DNA of 64,000 bases from Dipetalonema caudispina (lineage: Eukaryota > Nematoda > Chromadorea > Rhabditida > Onchocercidae), in NCBI GenBank assembly GCA_013365325.1, contig JABVXV010000111.1, forward strand, positions 112,422 through 176,421, read 5' to 3'. The position numbers and the translations under genes are program-made. This document shows, piece after piece, positions 41,001-52,887 of the stretch. The notes under the pieces are model-generated. The model ran no database searches. It saw nothing but the letters and a program-made list of their open reading frames with translations, and had not been told where the DNA came from. How positions within the stretch are numbered: the first letter of the stretch is position 1; every line of letters starts with the position of its first letter.

Positions 41001-43061
41001 TTAAGTATTGATTTCCAAGAATGTAGCATATTGAATGAGCTTATTAATATCAACAGAGCCTTTCATCATTCCACAGCTTACTTTACCGAATGCTTCAGAG
41101 ATCGGTCCATATGGCGAAGCATCCAATTTTTTAATCTTACGTACTAACTGAGGTGTCATTTTCGGTACCACATAATTATCCTCCAGTTGCCAATCTATTC
41201 GATTCAGAATCTGCAATTTTGAGTGACATGAAATAGAATTAAAATACAGAAAACATGGTGTAAACTAAATGGGAAATTATTTCTTCTGTGTCTATAGCAT
41301 GACCAATGAAAACGTTGCAAAGCACTGAAACCATCCGAACTCTCCGATTCATCGGTGCCCGCTAGCGACTTAGCATATAACGCTATCCACTTCATTATTC
41401 CATTCAGCCTACCTAAGTTTATATGTTCAATATGAAAGGCTTTCTTATCAAAGACTTGACAGAATAGTATTTTAAAGATTCTGAATAGCTTAAATCAAAA
41501 AGTATATCTCCAAATCAACAACCTTCTGTAATTCGTTATTCGACTCAGCATCAAGCATTTCAGCTAATTTTTTTGCTTCAATATTAATATACGTACGTTC
41601 GACCATTAGCAACACCGATAAAATGATTCGTTTATGTACTTCCATTATCAGATCTCTGAAAAAACAATGTCAAAATTGTAATACACCATAGAGAAAATTT
41701 GCGATGTGATCAAGTTAACAAAATATACTTGATCGGATTATCGAAGTGTGAATTCTTGATTAAACGAAGAGCAGTTCCAGTATCACCGTCTTCCAGATGT
41801 TGACAAACAAGCATAAGTGTATTCAGGTGGGTATTTGTTGCCAATGCTTCAGCGCGGAGACGGCACTGACGCGCCTAAAAACGTATAAGGATCGGAAGTC
41901 GTGCAGAAACCGTATAAGAACATTGCAAAAATTAGTAAACTGACAAGCGTTCTGCTGTACCAATCCATACTCCTTCTTTTTCAAAGAATCTAATGTCATC
42001 AGTTCTTGGTGTTACGATTTCAATAAAACTAGGATCAAAAAAAAAACAAACTTTTGCCCAATCTTCCTTAATCATGTAAAAGATCAATAAATGTGAGAAA
42101 AAGTTGACATCAACATCGCGTTCATTGGGCTGAATTTCACGTTGCTCGAATGACCGCAACTTTGAAGTGAAAGGTGAGGACGCCTAAATAATATAACAAG
42201 TCACCAGAATCGCCTGCTAAAATGAATAGCACTAAGAGAATAAAGGTAAAAGGAAGACGTACAGTAGTAAATGATTATTTCTCTATGCGTTTCCATTTCT
42301 TTGTGCTCTGTTAGCAAAAAAAATTGATATACTAATGAGACTTGGTATTTCTGCCACTTATGACCGCACAAAATCGAAACTTCATACAAGATCAACTAGT
42401 GCAGCGCCAGCAGCTTCATAAATTTGGGAAGAAAGCCAAAATGACAAACTCAATTCAAGAGTTATTAGTGAAATGATTAGCATGTTAAAAAGAGAGACGG
42501 TTGGGTGTCCTCAAGCGTATTTCTAGTAACAGATTTTTTCACAACACCTTTAACTTTTCTTCACCAAAAAGAAATTGAAAAGTTGAAGGAAATATACGTA
42601 TCAGTAACAACAAAAACTGTGTAGCATGATGTAAAATATTTTCTTTGAATATATTCCATTTTAAATCACTCTACAGAGTACTAACTAATCCAAGACTTCT
42701 TTTCAAAGAATCAATTAGCCGAAAATACTAACAACGAGTGGAGCATTACGGATTCTGGTAGAATGGTGCATTGAAAATGACGGTGTAGGAAGGCTATCTT
42801 CCGCATCCATTTGCAAAGTTTCGTCTGCAATGAGAAACCAAACCATTGAGAAATTAAATTTTGGCCAATATCCCTTCCCTAATAAATAACGGCTGAATAT
42901 GAAAATACGCAAACAGCTGAAAACTGCAGGTAAATGCTTTACTGGCCTATAGCACATTTCTAAAAACAAAGTTTACCATTTTCTGGAACAACAGCAGAAA
43001 TGACACATCCACCAACTGATTCGCTACTTATATCTTCTGAGACGTCAGGAACCTCAGACAT
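41001..43061 (-). CDS. csn-8: COP9 signalosome subunit 8-like protein, ~302 aa
   Basis: Exons: 43061-42977, 42824-42733, 42183-41941, 41874-41729, 41655-41523, 41210-41001, all in phase. CSN8 is a PCI-domain subunit of the COP9 signalosome, which removes NEDD8 from cullins. The match is to what I recall of human CSN8: an N-terminal helical block (FFSHLLIFYMIKEDWAKV), a GVWIGTAERL stretch like GGIW-VGQR, the winged-helix region with TYINIEAKKLAEML and ILNRIDWQ, and a C-terminus LIQYATFLE resembling LTDYVAFLE. The last roughly 240 residues equal the usual family length. About 60 low-complexity acidic residues precede them (MSEVPDVSEDISSE). The start ATG is 3 bases after a TTTCAG acceptor. The stop codon overlaps an AATAAA signal. 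Weak points: the donors at 42733 (a GTATTT donor at 42729 would allow a short extra exon near 42.38-42.41 kb) and 41941 (GTTTAC). CSN8 is fast-evolving, so identity is probable rather than certain. Confidence 0.68.
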
Positions 43062-43072
43062 TTACTGAAAGA
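43062..43072 (-). promoter_or_regulatory. Probable spliced-leader acceptor before csn-8
   Basis: On the minus strand TTTCTTTCAG is followed by TAA and then the ATG at 43061, a three-base leader. Such a tiny leader is typical of trans-spliced nematode mRNAs. A cis-spliced 5' UTR exon cannot be excluded. Confidence 0.5.
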
Positions 43073-44928
43073 AAAAAATTCGAGTTTGTAATTCAAATGA
43101 ATTAAGATTTAGAGCTGAGAGAAGCGTACCCAAAACACATTGCAGAAGAATGGGATTCTTAACAACACAAATTTTAGGAAAGATAAAAGATAATATAGCA
43201 AAGACTGCGCATGTCTTGTCTGTCAAGACATCCAGTCGATCTGACACATCACGACCGCTTCCCATCATGCTCACCTCAAATCACTGCAAACTCTTATAAA
43301 AGTGCGACAGTAATAAACGTAACATAAATTTCATGAAAAATTTGCATGTACGTAAAAAGAACAGTGATATCACAGCACCAGCACCAAAACAGAAAAAAAA
43401 AAAGGGATATAATTTAATTTTATTTTCGAATTCGAAACTTTGAAACATGATCCGATATCACAAAACGGTGTAAGCTTCCAACTCTCCCCAGGATCGAAAA
43501 TCATTGAAACATTATCATTTTTGCAGACCAAGACCAGATCATATATTAACAATAAAATGTCGATATGTTGCAAAAGACGTGTTATGAAATTTATTCACAT
43601 TTCGATTCATAAAAAAGCTTATTTCATCAACGTAAAGACTCACTGTAACATTTGGAATATGAAGATGTATCGTTTCTTTCTCTACCTTCTTATTCTGGCT
43701 CAGCCTCTAACTATTATTTGTTCCTCGCTTATCTTTACACCTCTAGGATAAGGAAGTAAGTTAAAATTGAGTTAGTAGTTAATATTGAGATGTAAGAAAT
43801 CAGCCTAAGATGTTACTTTAAAATATTGATTAAACACTAGAAACTAAATAACGCATAATTAACTGATCTAATAAAGGCAAATAAAGCTTGATATGAAATA
43901 ATAGTTGAAAACAAAAACAAAATCAAACCACTCAAAAAGACATAATTTAGTTTCTCGTTCTCAATAATTCAAAACAGTCTAGCACCACTACAGTGGTACA
44001 AACAAACTAAACACAGACAAAGAAATTATAAACTAAGATTAATTGGTACCCCACAAATTTTATTTTCAAAATGCTAGATTTAACGGAAAAACGTTTACCA
44101 GTTTGGTTCAACCAATACCCATCTCTGCAAACTGAAAAATAATTCTGATGTTAAAGAATTAAAAACTCAGGTAATAACATGTAAATCAGTTCACTAATAT
44201 CGAGCAAGACAAAAGAATGTGACTATTGAACCAAATTTGGTGTTCACTTTCAACATTCAATGAGCTCCATGTTTCATTCAACAGTCTGATGAGTAGACAA
44301 AACAACGAAAATAAGAAACGAAAGCTACGATAGGATGAATTGAACATAATTCAAATATAAAGTGAATCCATCAAAAATGCAATAAGATGAGGAGGATTTC
44401 AACAAGTGATGCGGACCATTCACTTGGGCGAAAATACGATGGGTCAAATTTTGCCAAAATAAAAAAAATTTTGGACGTCTTCGAGCAAACGGTCTTGAAT
44501 ATACGACAAATTCGAGGAACAAAGGAAAAAGAAAGTTTCATCAGTTAAAATTCATAAATATTAATGTTGATGAAGCAAGACAATTTATTCACCAGTAACA
44601 TCAGTCAAAAAATGATTGAGATAACACCGCAACTCTGAAGTAATATGAGGACAGAGACTGGTGAAACCATACAGGCATAGACCAAAACAAACATGTGACA
44701 AGTAAAGAATGGAATATATCAATTCTGAAACAGAAATGCCAACACCACTCACTTCTGTAGTAAAATACTCAAAACACTTCACAAAAATGTGAAAATTCAG
44801 TTTGAATTTTGGTAGAAAAAAATTGAAATATAAATCTGCTTAACCTAAATGCAATAAAATTATTATAAATAACATCAATTCTATCGAAAAAACACTATAA
44901 TTTCGATTTGTGATGTATAAACAGGAAC
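43073..44928. other. Spacer between APC11 gene and csn-8
   Basis: On the minus strand this is T-rich, with frames of about 65 codons at 44325-44522 and 44585-44782. These translate to Phe/Leu/Tyr/Ser-rich strings expected of T-rich spacer or 3' UTR. An AATAAA on the minus strand at 44584-44589 could end the APC11 transcript. The ATG-containing frame at about 43266 may be a 5' UTR or an alternative first exon of csn-8. Confidence 0.45.
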
Positions 44929-47900
44929 TTATCCAGGTGCAAATTTCCATTCCTGCCTACATAAAGGACATTGCGGTCGAGCTGCATTTTGAGTTTCAGT
45001 CCACTTCACAATGCAGTGCATATGAAACGCATGCTTGCATGCTCCTAGTGCCTGGAAAATAATAAACATGGCGGAACCACATGACATGGTTAAGTGGGGT
45101 AAATAGTAAAGAATATTAACAAAGATTTTGCAAAGTTCATAATATCTGGTCCCATGGAAGGGTGACAGTGCTAATTTGCTCTGAGATCTAACAAAAATCA
45201 GGATTAAGAGTTACATATAAAACTTGAAATGCTATCTCAATCTTGTTTAGTTGAGAAGGGAGAAAACTAAATAAACATACCAAGGGACATTCATCACCAG
45301 GTGTTTTACATTCAATGCAGCATGCCTCAAATGGCATTCGACAAATCCCACAGGTTTCATCACCGGCAGTCCATTTCCATGATGCAGCTACCTAAAAAAC
45401 TGATCTAATAAAATGCTATGGTCCATGAGACGCCCTTCTCTACTCCGCTTTAAAAAGCTCAGAAATTACGCATTTGTAAAATATTTGTAGATTTTTCAAT
45501 GAGGAACGAACCCACAAAATTTGTTTCACAAGGAATACAAACTTTTTTTCTTTATGACTTCGACTTCATCTAATGCGTAACTAGAGGGCGAATTGCAATA
45601 AACAGTTGAAAGGATTTCATTTGAGGCTGATACTAGCCAATTCTGATGTACTTCTCTACCCTCAGATAATTTGGTATTCCTGCATCAGAACATAGATCTT
45701 AACGAAATCCAAAATGAGAATCCTATCGAGATATGGAGTACAGTGGTTGACCGAATGCGACAAGTCTCATTAGAGTTAGCCTCAAGGAATCCAAGAATAC
45801 GTGAATGAATGTGCAATTATTTAAGGCCAGATAATCTGGATCACCAGCAGCTCAATTAGAAGGAATAAAAGAAATGGTTTGTTGAGTAATACATAAGTTC
45901 AGACATCTTTCAACGATTCCGAATAGTGATAGAAGGAAAATGTAAATTACGTTAACATACATTCCATTTGAGCACTGTGATTTTCAAACGAGTTGATGAG
46001 GGTAGTTTCAATGGCTGTGGGCAAAATCTCATGGATGAAGATGGATCACGACGAATAGGGTTCTGGAAATTGCCACTATTCCCCTCAGTAGCATCCAGTT
46101 CCTGGAACTAAATTTATATAATATTCAACTGATGATCACTGCTGATTAACAGCAGACCGCAATTGCAAAACGATTATCTGATTGCACATTTTTTAAAATT
46201 ATAATTCATTAAATGCGAGGTATAAATAACCAAAAGAAGCGCGAAAACTGAAGATATAATACGACGGGAAAAGGATAATGCATAGAAAACCTTTTGGTCA
46301 GACAAAAATGCGTAAGAATTGAAATATGTAATTATAACATGGATTAAATCATATCATTCAACAAAAGTAGAAAAAAACCGACATTACTATTATTTAGATC
46401 CCGTTGCATCAGATGTGGCAGACGAAAGTTCCTGCCTCGCGGTGTTTCACTCACACTATTCGCAAAACTTTCACTCTCTGAAATATAACAAGTGAAATTC
46501 TGATCTTCAGAAGGCAAAGAAGAGACCAAAGAACAGTCCTGACTCTAAGTAATCATCAACAGGACTTTCAATCATTTCACTGCATTCCATATCCTACTGA
46601 TGAAGCGATTCCATGTCAGATATGCCGTACATAGAACTTAACTTTTTCTTTCTCATCCAACTAAACAGCTATTTAGATCTTATACCTTCCACACTGGCTG
46701 AAGTGTTGAAATTGTTCGATAGAAGATGACAGACGGATAATTTTATGGATAAATTTGTTTGTAATTCTTTCACTATAAAAGTATGTCAAAAACTGGAAAG
46801 AGGACGCATCTGGTATATATCATCTATTTCTAAGCTCATAAGAAGTGGGTCAAATTGAATAATGATCGCTTACGACAACCAGACAGACAAACTATCACGA
46901 CTGACATAGCAGAAGCAAATACCGAAAATAAAAATTTCTGGAAAACTGACGCGCACTTTCCCTTCGCTCGCTACTGCTACCTGGATCACTTGCTGACGGC
47001 GAATACAAATCTCGGATCAATGCCAACTCCTAAAACATTTTAAATAGCTTCCAATTTTTCGCCACTACCGTGTAAAAAGAAAAATATCTCAACTTGAGTT
47101 AATATGAAAAACAACATAATAATAACTAACAACATCGCTGAATTCATTCACTTGAGTTGATGAGCCGCTAGTGATGTCATTATTGTTCTCTGACTCATTT
47201 AAGCGATTACTGCCATCACCGTTATGGTCACCGTTTTCATCGTTTATTGATGATGTCATACCAAATGACAGTGAATTAGTAGTATTCGTCAATAACGATA
47301 ACGAATCGTTAGTAACTACATCGGTATTGGAAGCTCCTGTACCGCTGCTCTCATCCATCGGTTCTTGTGCTTAAAACATTAGTCCTATTGAGTAATACAT
47401 GATTAAACTATCTAATTCCTCACATCCAAATGCTTTGGAATAAAGAATAATCGTTGTATTTGCGAATCTTTCTGTTTGACCTTGTAAAAAGGTCAAACAA
47501 AAAGAACAAATTTCTCACTCACCAAATTGCTGTAACCAAGTAAACAAGAATAGTGAGAATTTCTCAAAATCTTGCAGAATAGATGTTAAATGACTAATAT
47601 TCACCATGGCGATGGTTTAGCAAGGCCAAATATTCCATATAAGATTCCATATGTGTAGATGAATCATCCTGAGAATATCCGAAAACATCTCTCGAATGCT
47701 CCCTTGCCTGAAGAATAAATTCGCGAACAAAACCTTGATTACGATTCCTGAAGAAGATTTCGATGCTCTTAATGATCTTTAGGAATGAGTAATATTTCAG
47801 ATATCATACTCTATCATTTGTTGATTACAAACATTCAATGTGGAAGGCAACACTTTTCAAATAAAACAAATACCTAGCACATGTCTCATACCTGCTATTA

Positions 47901-48881
47901 GAGGTTGTTCTGTATTTTATAACTTACTGCAGTATTGTCTGTATCGAAATTACTGCTGCCTATATCGAAATTACGAAGTGCTGCTGCCAGTGATGGTGAG
48001 CTTGAAGAAGAAGAAAGCGTATTCTGATCACCTCCTTCAGAAATCTGTGAACTTGAATTTGATGTCGTATCTAGAACATAGGCCACTGGCGATCTGCAAA
48101 ATATCAAAATTTTTTTTGGCGAAATTCCAATTTGGAAAAAATAAATAGAACTGAAAACTTTGTGTAATTTACAATTTATTGTTCTACAGGAAGCAAATGC
48201 TTTCAGCGCAAGCAGCAAGCTGCGTGTGTCATAATGCAGTGAGAACACTTGGTAAAACAATCCAACATAGAATCGTATGAAATTTGGGATTTATGTAATA
48301 ATATATGACGATAATTTAAACCCCTTGAATATTCCGGAAAAACATACGAGTTTCCACGGCTTCTTTCATGCGACATAGTTAATTAGAATTAAAGACGGTT
48401 CGCATATGATCATTCCCAGCAATACGATAGTCACTACCGCCTAAAAAATAAATTATGTTTCAACAAACAAAATACTCTGACGGAGGCACGAAACGTAGCC
48501 TTTCACAATCTAGACTTCTCCGAATTAGGAATATCTCTCGTTCACATTCTAACTTCCATTTGGATGCTAATATTGGTAGTACTTCAGCAGAGTAAAACCT
48601 GTTAAGCTAAATGATGCAGCTATTCCACTGAAAAAAAAAATGGAGTGAAAAAAACCATTGTGTTTATATTGTGCAGTACAGTGTTTAAGGGTAAACTTCA
48701 TTATTTAACGTCATCAACTTTTCAAGCAACTTCCTTCAATAAAATCGCAATAATTGGCACTGGAAGTTGGAAGACTTGACCTTTCAAATCCAATCGATAT
48801 TAAAGAGACCAAGTTCTCAAATTATGGCGATGTTTTTATGACTTACATTTCCAGTGCTATATTATTAGCTTCAGGTCTTTT
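44929..48881 (-). CDS. apc-11: APC11 RING-H2 subunit with long Ser/Asn-rich N-terminal region (5' end unresolved)
   Basis: The C-terminal part is a complete anaphase-promoting complex subunit 11: [10 protein letters not shown], a W-x-W turn, [47 protein letters not shown]. These are the zinc ligands of the RING-H2 fold that recruits the E2 in APC/C. Exons upward from the stop: 45051-44929, 45391-45281, 46101-45961, 46544-46383, 47369-47131, 47707-47605, 48093-47928, 48598-48482, and probably one ending at 48847. All junctions are in phase, giving at least 387 residues, where APC11 is normally about 85 to 135. The extra region is rich in Ser, Asn and Asp and has no motif I recognise. No AATAAA lies between the upstream exons and the APC11 exons on this strand, which favours one transcript. 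A separate trans-spliced APC11 mRNA starting at the Met of [10 protein letters not shown] (exon 46101-45961) remains possible. The start codon was not found. Confidence 0.72.
47473..47499. repeat. 10-bp inverted repeat in an APC11-gene intron
   Basis: TGTTTGACCT and AGGTCAAACA flank a seven-base loop. It lies between the exons ending at 47605 and starting at 47369. Confidence 0.4.
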
Positions 48882-50178
48882 CAAGAAATGTTAACATTGT
48901 TATAAAATCTAACTGGACACACTACTACAATGCGAATTCTCGTGGCCGGTAGTCTAAATCATGATTCTTTGCAAGCTTCAAGCGAACTAAGGCACTATTG
49001 GATTTATATGCTAAATTCAAGCATTTCCGGTCAAAGAAATTAAAAACAACGGATGAATTAAACGAAATAATTTAGTGATTGAATCAACAGCCTTCTTCAG
49101 AAGGTAAATGCTTTATCGCGGAACACACTTCATTGGATGATTAGGAGACAGTCTTGGTGAAAAATAACAAAACAACAGTAATTCAGAAAATCATCTCAAC
49201 ATAGCATATTCGCTTTAGTACAAAATGAAACATCGGATCATAATGCCTTACTATTCATTTTACTATAACAAAAAACTTGAGGAATGTAGGCTCTACTTTT
49301 AAATGCGTTCTTCGACACTATAATGAATTCTTGGTCAGTCATGAAAACGAAATTTGATTAAGTGCTTTACAAGATCACTTCGTTAGCAGATGCAACAGAT
49401 TCCAGAAAAGATTAGCAATTTCTTTCACCACCTTCACACAGAAATATGAATGCTTTGTGGTGCAAATTCACCCATAAAAATTGCCAGAAAACTACTCATG
49501 TTCAGTTTATTATTGGATATAATTCTTAAATACATACTTTCGTAAATATAACAAAGTTATTTACCTACTATAAAACAACCGTATTACATCAAGGATTTCA
49601 GAAATTCAAAAGAAAACTTACCGAAGACCGACACCTCCCACATCCCTTCATTCTACAAAGTAGCTTCAGCATGAACAACCTAGTGAATCATAACAATAAT
49701 TTGACACAGTAAAAACATGCTAGAAATGTCGCAAGTCACACTTCTCCGATCGAGAACTGAAACTCATGACGATAAAATATTTGTAAATTATGAGAAACAA
49801 AGGAGCCTATTTATACAAGCATACACACAATGACAAATTCTAAAATTAAGATCAAGTGTAAAAACTCATACAAGATTTCATAAAAAACAGCATACAGGCA
49901 ATGGAAACGAAAAACATTTTGCCTTTATCAAAACTTTGTAATACTGTCAAAAAACCAAGAAACAAAAATTACTGAAAGCAAGAGAATAAATTAGATTCCC
50001 TTGTAACCGTATAGAAGAATCCACCAGAAAGCTTTAAGGGTAGATTGACGTTATGCAGCTTTTCCAAATCAACCATTACATACAAATGCACTACCTTTAT
50101 CCTCAAGAATATAAACCGAGGTGTTTTTTTCTCAGAAGCAATAATCTGCAAAAGTAAATGAAACTAAAATAATAAAAA
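48882..50178. other. Unresolved 5' part of the APC11 gene
   Basis: On the minus strand possible exons occur at 50147-49995 (a frame with an internal MVDLEKLHNVNLPLK) and 49682-49622 (MLKLLCRMKGCGRCRSS before a consensus GTAAGT donor). Their phases could not be joined to the exon ending at 48847 without guessing. They probably include the true start of the APC11-containing gene. Confidence 0.35.
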
Positions 50179-52317
50179 TTAAGGATTTGCATTAAGATAA
50201 TCAATAAATAACGAAGCAAATTTAGATATATCATTCGATGGATGCATTTTCATGTAATTGGTGAATTGTCGTCGCAGTCCTGAGAGTTCAGCAAAAGAAC
50301 GTTGTCTTGTAAAAAGCACCTAAACACCAACTTCACATTAAATAAAATACAGACACTTCAAAAAATATTTTGTAAGTTACTAGGAATCAGTCCTCTCGAC
50401 TGTCTGATGCAATGAGGGGATAACACCTATGTCGGGAGTCCCCATAATCATACATCTTTTAAAAATCAGCATAAAGTTCGGGAAAAAATTTCTTCGAATC
50501 AAACGTTTTGGTAGCATTAACTGAAGTGGAAAAGAAGTTCTTTTTATTATCTATGCTTTAATTTGCGAATAAAATTTTTTTACTCTGCCTTGCATCCGCA
50601 ATAGTTGCTATCAAACTCAATGGAAAAGATACGTAATACCGGATTCAAGAACACAGATATATTAAACCCAGTATTACATAATGAATTCACAATCAATAAA
50701 ATTTCTCAACCTTGTCGTTGCCCAAAATGCAGTTTGGTACAACAATGGTATCGCCTGGCGACGCAGTCCGCTGTTGCTGTATAACACTAGTTATAACTTC
50801 CTTAGTTATGTGATCAAGAGCATGTAGAAAATCTGCCGGCATAAGCGATGCACTTTCAGTGCTTTCATTAGCAGACAAGCTCTTCCCCTACAATGAATAC
50901 ACATTTTTGAATGTGAAAATGTACAAATCTAGAAACTGAACCAACAGAATAATTGAGATATGAAAGTAAATCTCACCTCGAATAACCAAAGATACATATT
51001 TTCCAAAGGTAACTTCTTTTCATTTAGTCCAAGAAAACAGAAACATTGTTCGATACTCGAGTCATATTTTTGGTGAGTTCCATCATCAATCCCAATTTCA
51101 ACCCTAAAAAGCGGAGAATCCCACCGATTTGTTGTAGTAGGCTCCTCAAAACGCATTACCAATTCCGTTATATCATCTGCATTATATCTATAATAGATTT
51201 ATTGATAAAATCCATCAAAAGCCTCTTGAGGAAGAAATGTATACAATAACGAAGCCAACAAAAATCAGCAATATGGAAACATTATTCAGCCTAACCGGCC
51301 TTTTTTCCACAAAGAGAATGGAACTTCTTTATATTTAGAGAACTTCTAAAACCCATGATAATGAGGAAGGGAGAAGTTAAACCTTTTCAGAAATTTCTCA
51401 CACACCTTTTCTAAGTCTCACTACGAAATTCCGTTTAAATTTGGAATGAAATAAGTTTCAACATGTTGGGATTTATGGATCAGTTTATCGACTATATTTA
51501 AAATCAAATACAGCCTTTAATTCCCTATGTAATTTCCTAACTGTCTGGGAATTTCATATATATCCACTTGTCAGAGATTTATTTCATGCCGATTCAATTA
51601 ATTAACGAGGAAAAAGCAAAACTACCTTTCGGTTTTTTCTTTTTTTAGATTAAGCCGCAAGCAAATATCTGCACTAGCATCGCAGTACAAAACACAGTAT
51701 GTTGTTTGCATCAATTTTGCTATACAAAACAACTCATATCTGAAACCTGTAAACTGCTGGAATATACGTATGTAACATGGAATAAGTGGTACAACGAGTT
51801 CTGTAGAAATGAAGTCTACCTTTGATGTAATTTAGCGAGTCGCAAATAACCAAACAATCTTCTGAAAGCAAGCGATGCACTTCTGATTTTAGTACTGCAC
51901 GATGTTCTCGTTCCTAAAACAAAGCAACTAGACATTTCAAAACCCAAAACATCCTTCCAACCAATACAAGCGAAGCGTGCTGATGATAGTAATGATCTCC
52001 TCACATTACTTTTGTTATTTCATAACGATCGGTATCAAAGATCTGTTACTAAAGCATTCAACGATCGAATCAAAGCTATGTTTTACGTAAAAAAAAAAAA
52101 AAAAAATTAGCAGAATCAAGGATAAAAAAGAATAGTGCAGAGTGTTAAATGCAACCTTGCGAGAATCTTTGTATATCGACCTTGTAAATGAGGTATTTCT
52201 ATTATCGGATACTACTTCAATTTGTTGACACGTTTTTGTCGCAATGAATTTACAGAAATATTCAGTAAGTGTACTCTTTCCAGAAGATGGTTTCCCACAC
52301 ACAACAATTAACGGCAT
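50179..52317 (-). CDS. KTI12: KTI12 / PSTK-like P-loop protein, 301 aa
   Basis: Exons: 52317-52156, 51913-51820, 51746-51626, 51187-50977, 50887-50711, 50319-50179, all in phase. The N-terminus MPLIVVCGKPSSGKST carries the Walker A loop (residues 8-16) of the KTI12/L-seryl-tRNA(Sec) kinase family. Later landmarks are CDSLNYIKGFRYELFCIAK, the MRFEEP...NRWDSPLF block, a GDTIVVP segment and the C-terminal LRRQFTNYMK with a closing DYLN. Kti12 is an ATPase that works with Elongator in making wobble-uridine modifications on tRNAs, in the cytoplasm. About 300 residues is normal. Exon 3 uses the CAG at 51747; the later CAG seven bases downstream would break the frame. A TTTTAG acceptor about 10 bases upstream of the ATG suggests trans-splicing. 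It is divergent from the MIC60 gene. A TTTTGCAG acceptor only about 30 bases after the stop hints at further exons or a closely spaced downstream gene. Confidence 0.9.
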
Positions 52318-52887
52318 TTGCTCTTTTCTAAAAATAATATTTTATTAAAGAATAGTTGGAGTCACTGAAATGAAAAGATAGTTAACTGACAAACCAACAC
52401 CAACACACCATTCAGCACATCCCGATGAAATCCCATCCTTCCTCCGTGCCCTACGGTCCCTCTTTGTGACACTTCAGCGATCACTTCATGAAATTATCAC
52501 TGTGAAACTAACGATCCCTTCATTGATACTACATGTTTGAGGGCTATCCGGGATTACTGCATCGATAGCAAGCATGTCTGCAGTAGTATTTTTAACGATC
52601 AAGAATAACTTCTCTTACAACTACCTGAAATTATCTACCAACTTGTACTATTAGTAATTATTACCAGGTTCATTTTTTCATAGCAGTGTTTCGGGGATTG
52701 CTTATTACCAGTTGATCTTTTGTTGTGATGTAAATTGTTGTAGTCATTGGATGAGCAAGCATTTTGGACATATAATTGTTAATGTGAACTTGACGATGGG
52801 AATCTCATTTCCTGTATTTTCTATCTCCGATCAATATCTGGCATGAATTTCATTTCAGGCGGCTGTCATTCATCTCGGATCTTCTTT
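52318..52887. promoter_or_regulatory. Shared upstream region of KTI12 and MIC60
   Basis: The two start codons face away from each other across 570 bases. Acceptors close to each ATG (TTTTAG near 52328 on the minus strand, TTTCAG near 52858 on the plus strand) leave roughly 530 bases for two promoters. The segment is richer in CCT/TCC and GC at 52.40-52.57 kb than the flanks. No TATA element stands out. Confidence 0.45.

Noticed and set aside
41204..41395. Frame in the last csn-8 intron (LAGTDESESSDGFSALQ)
   Set aside because: Acceptor choices lead to early stops in every compatible phase, and the flanking exons join in phase without it at normal CSN8 length.
44325..44782. Two minus-strand frames of about 65 codons after APC11
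   Set aside because: Phe/Leu/Tyr/Ser-rich strings typical of T-rich spacer; a supposed intron within one would be only about 28 bases.
48370..48447. Frame [15 protein letters not shown] in the APC11-gene region
   Set aside because: Including it requires an intron of about 30 bases or a stop; the exon ending at 48482 joins in phase directly to 48093.
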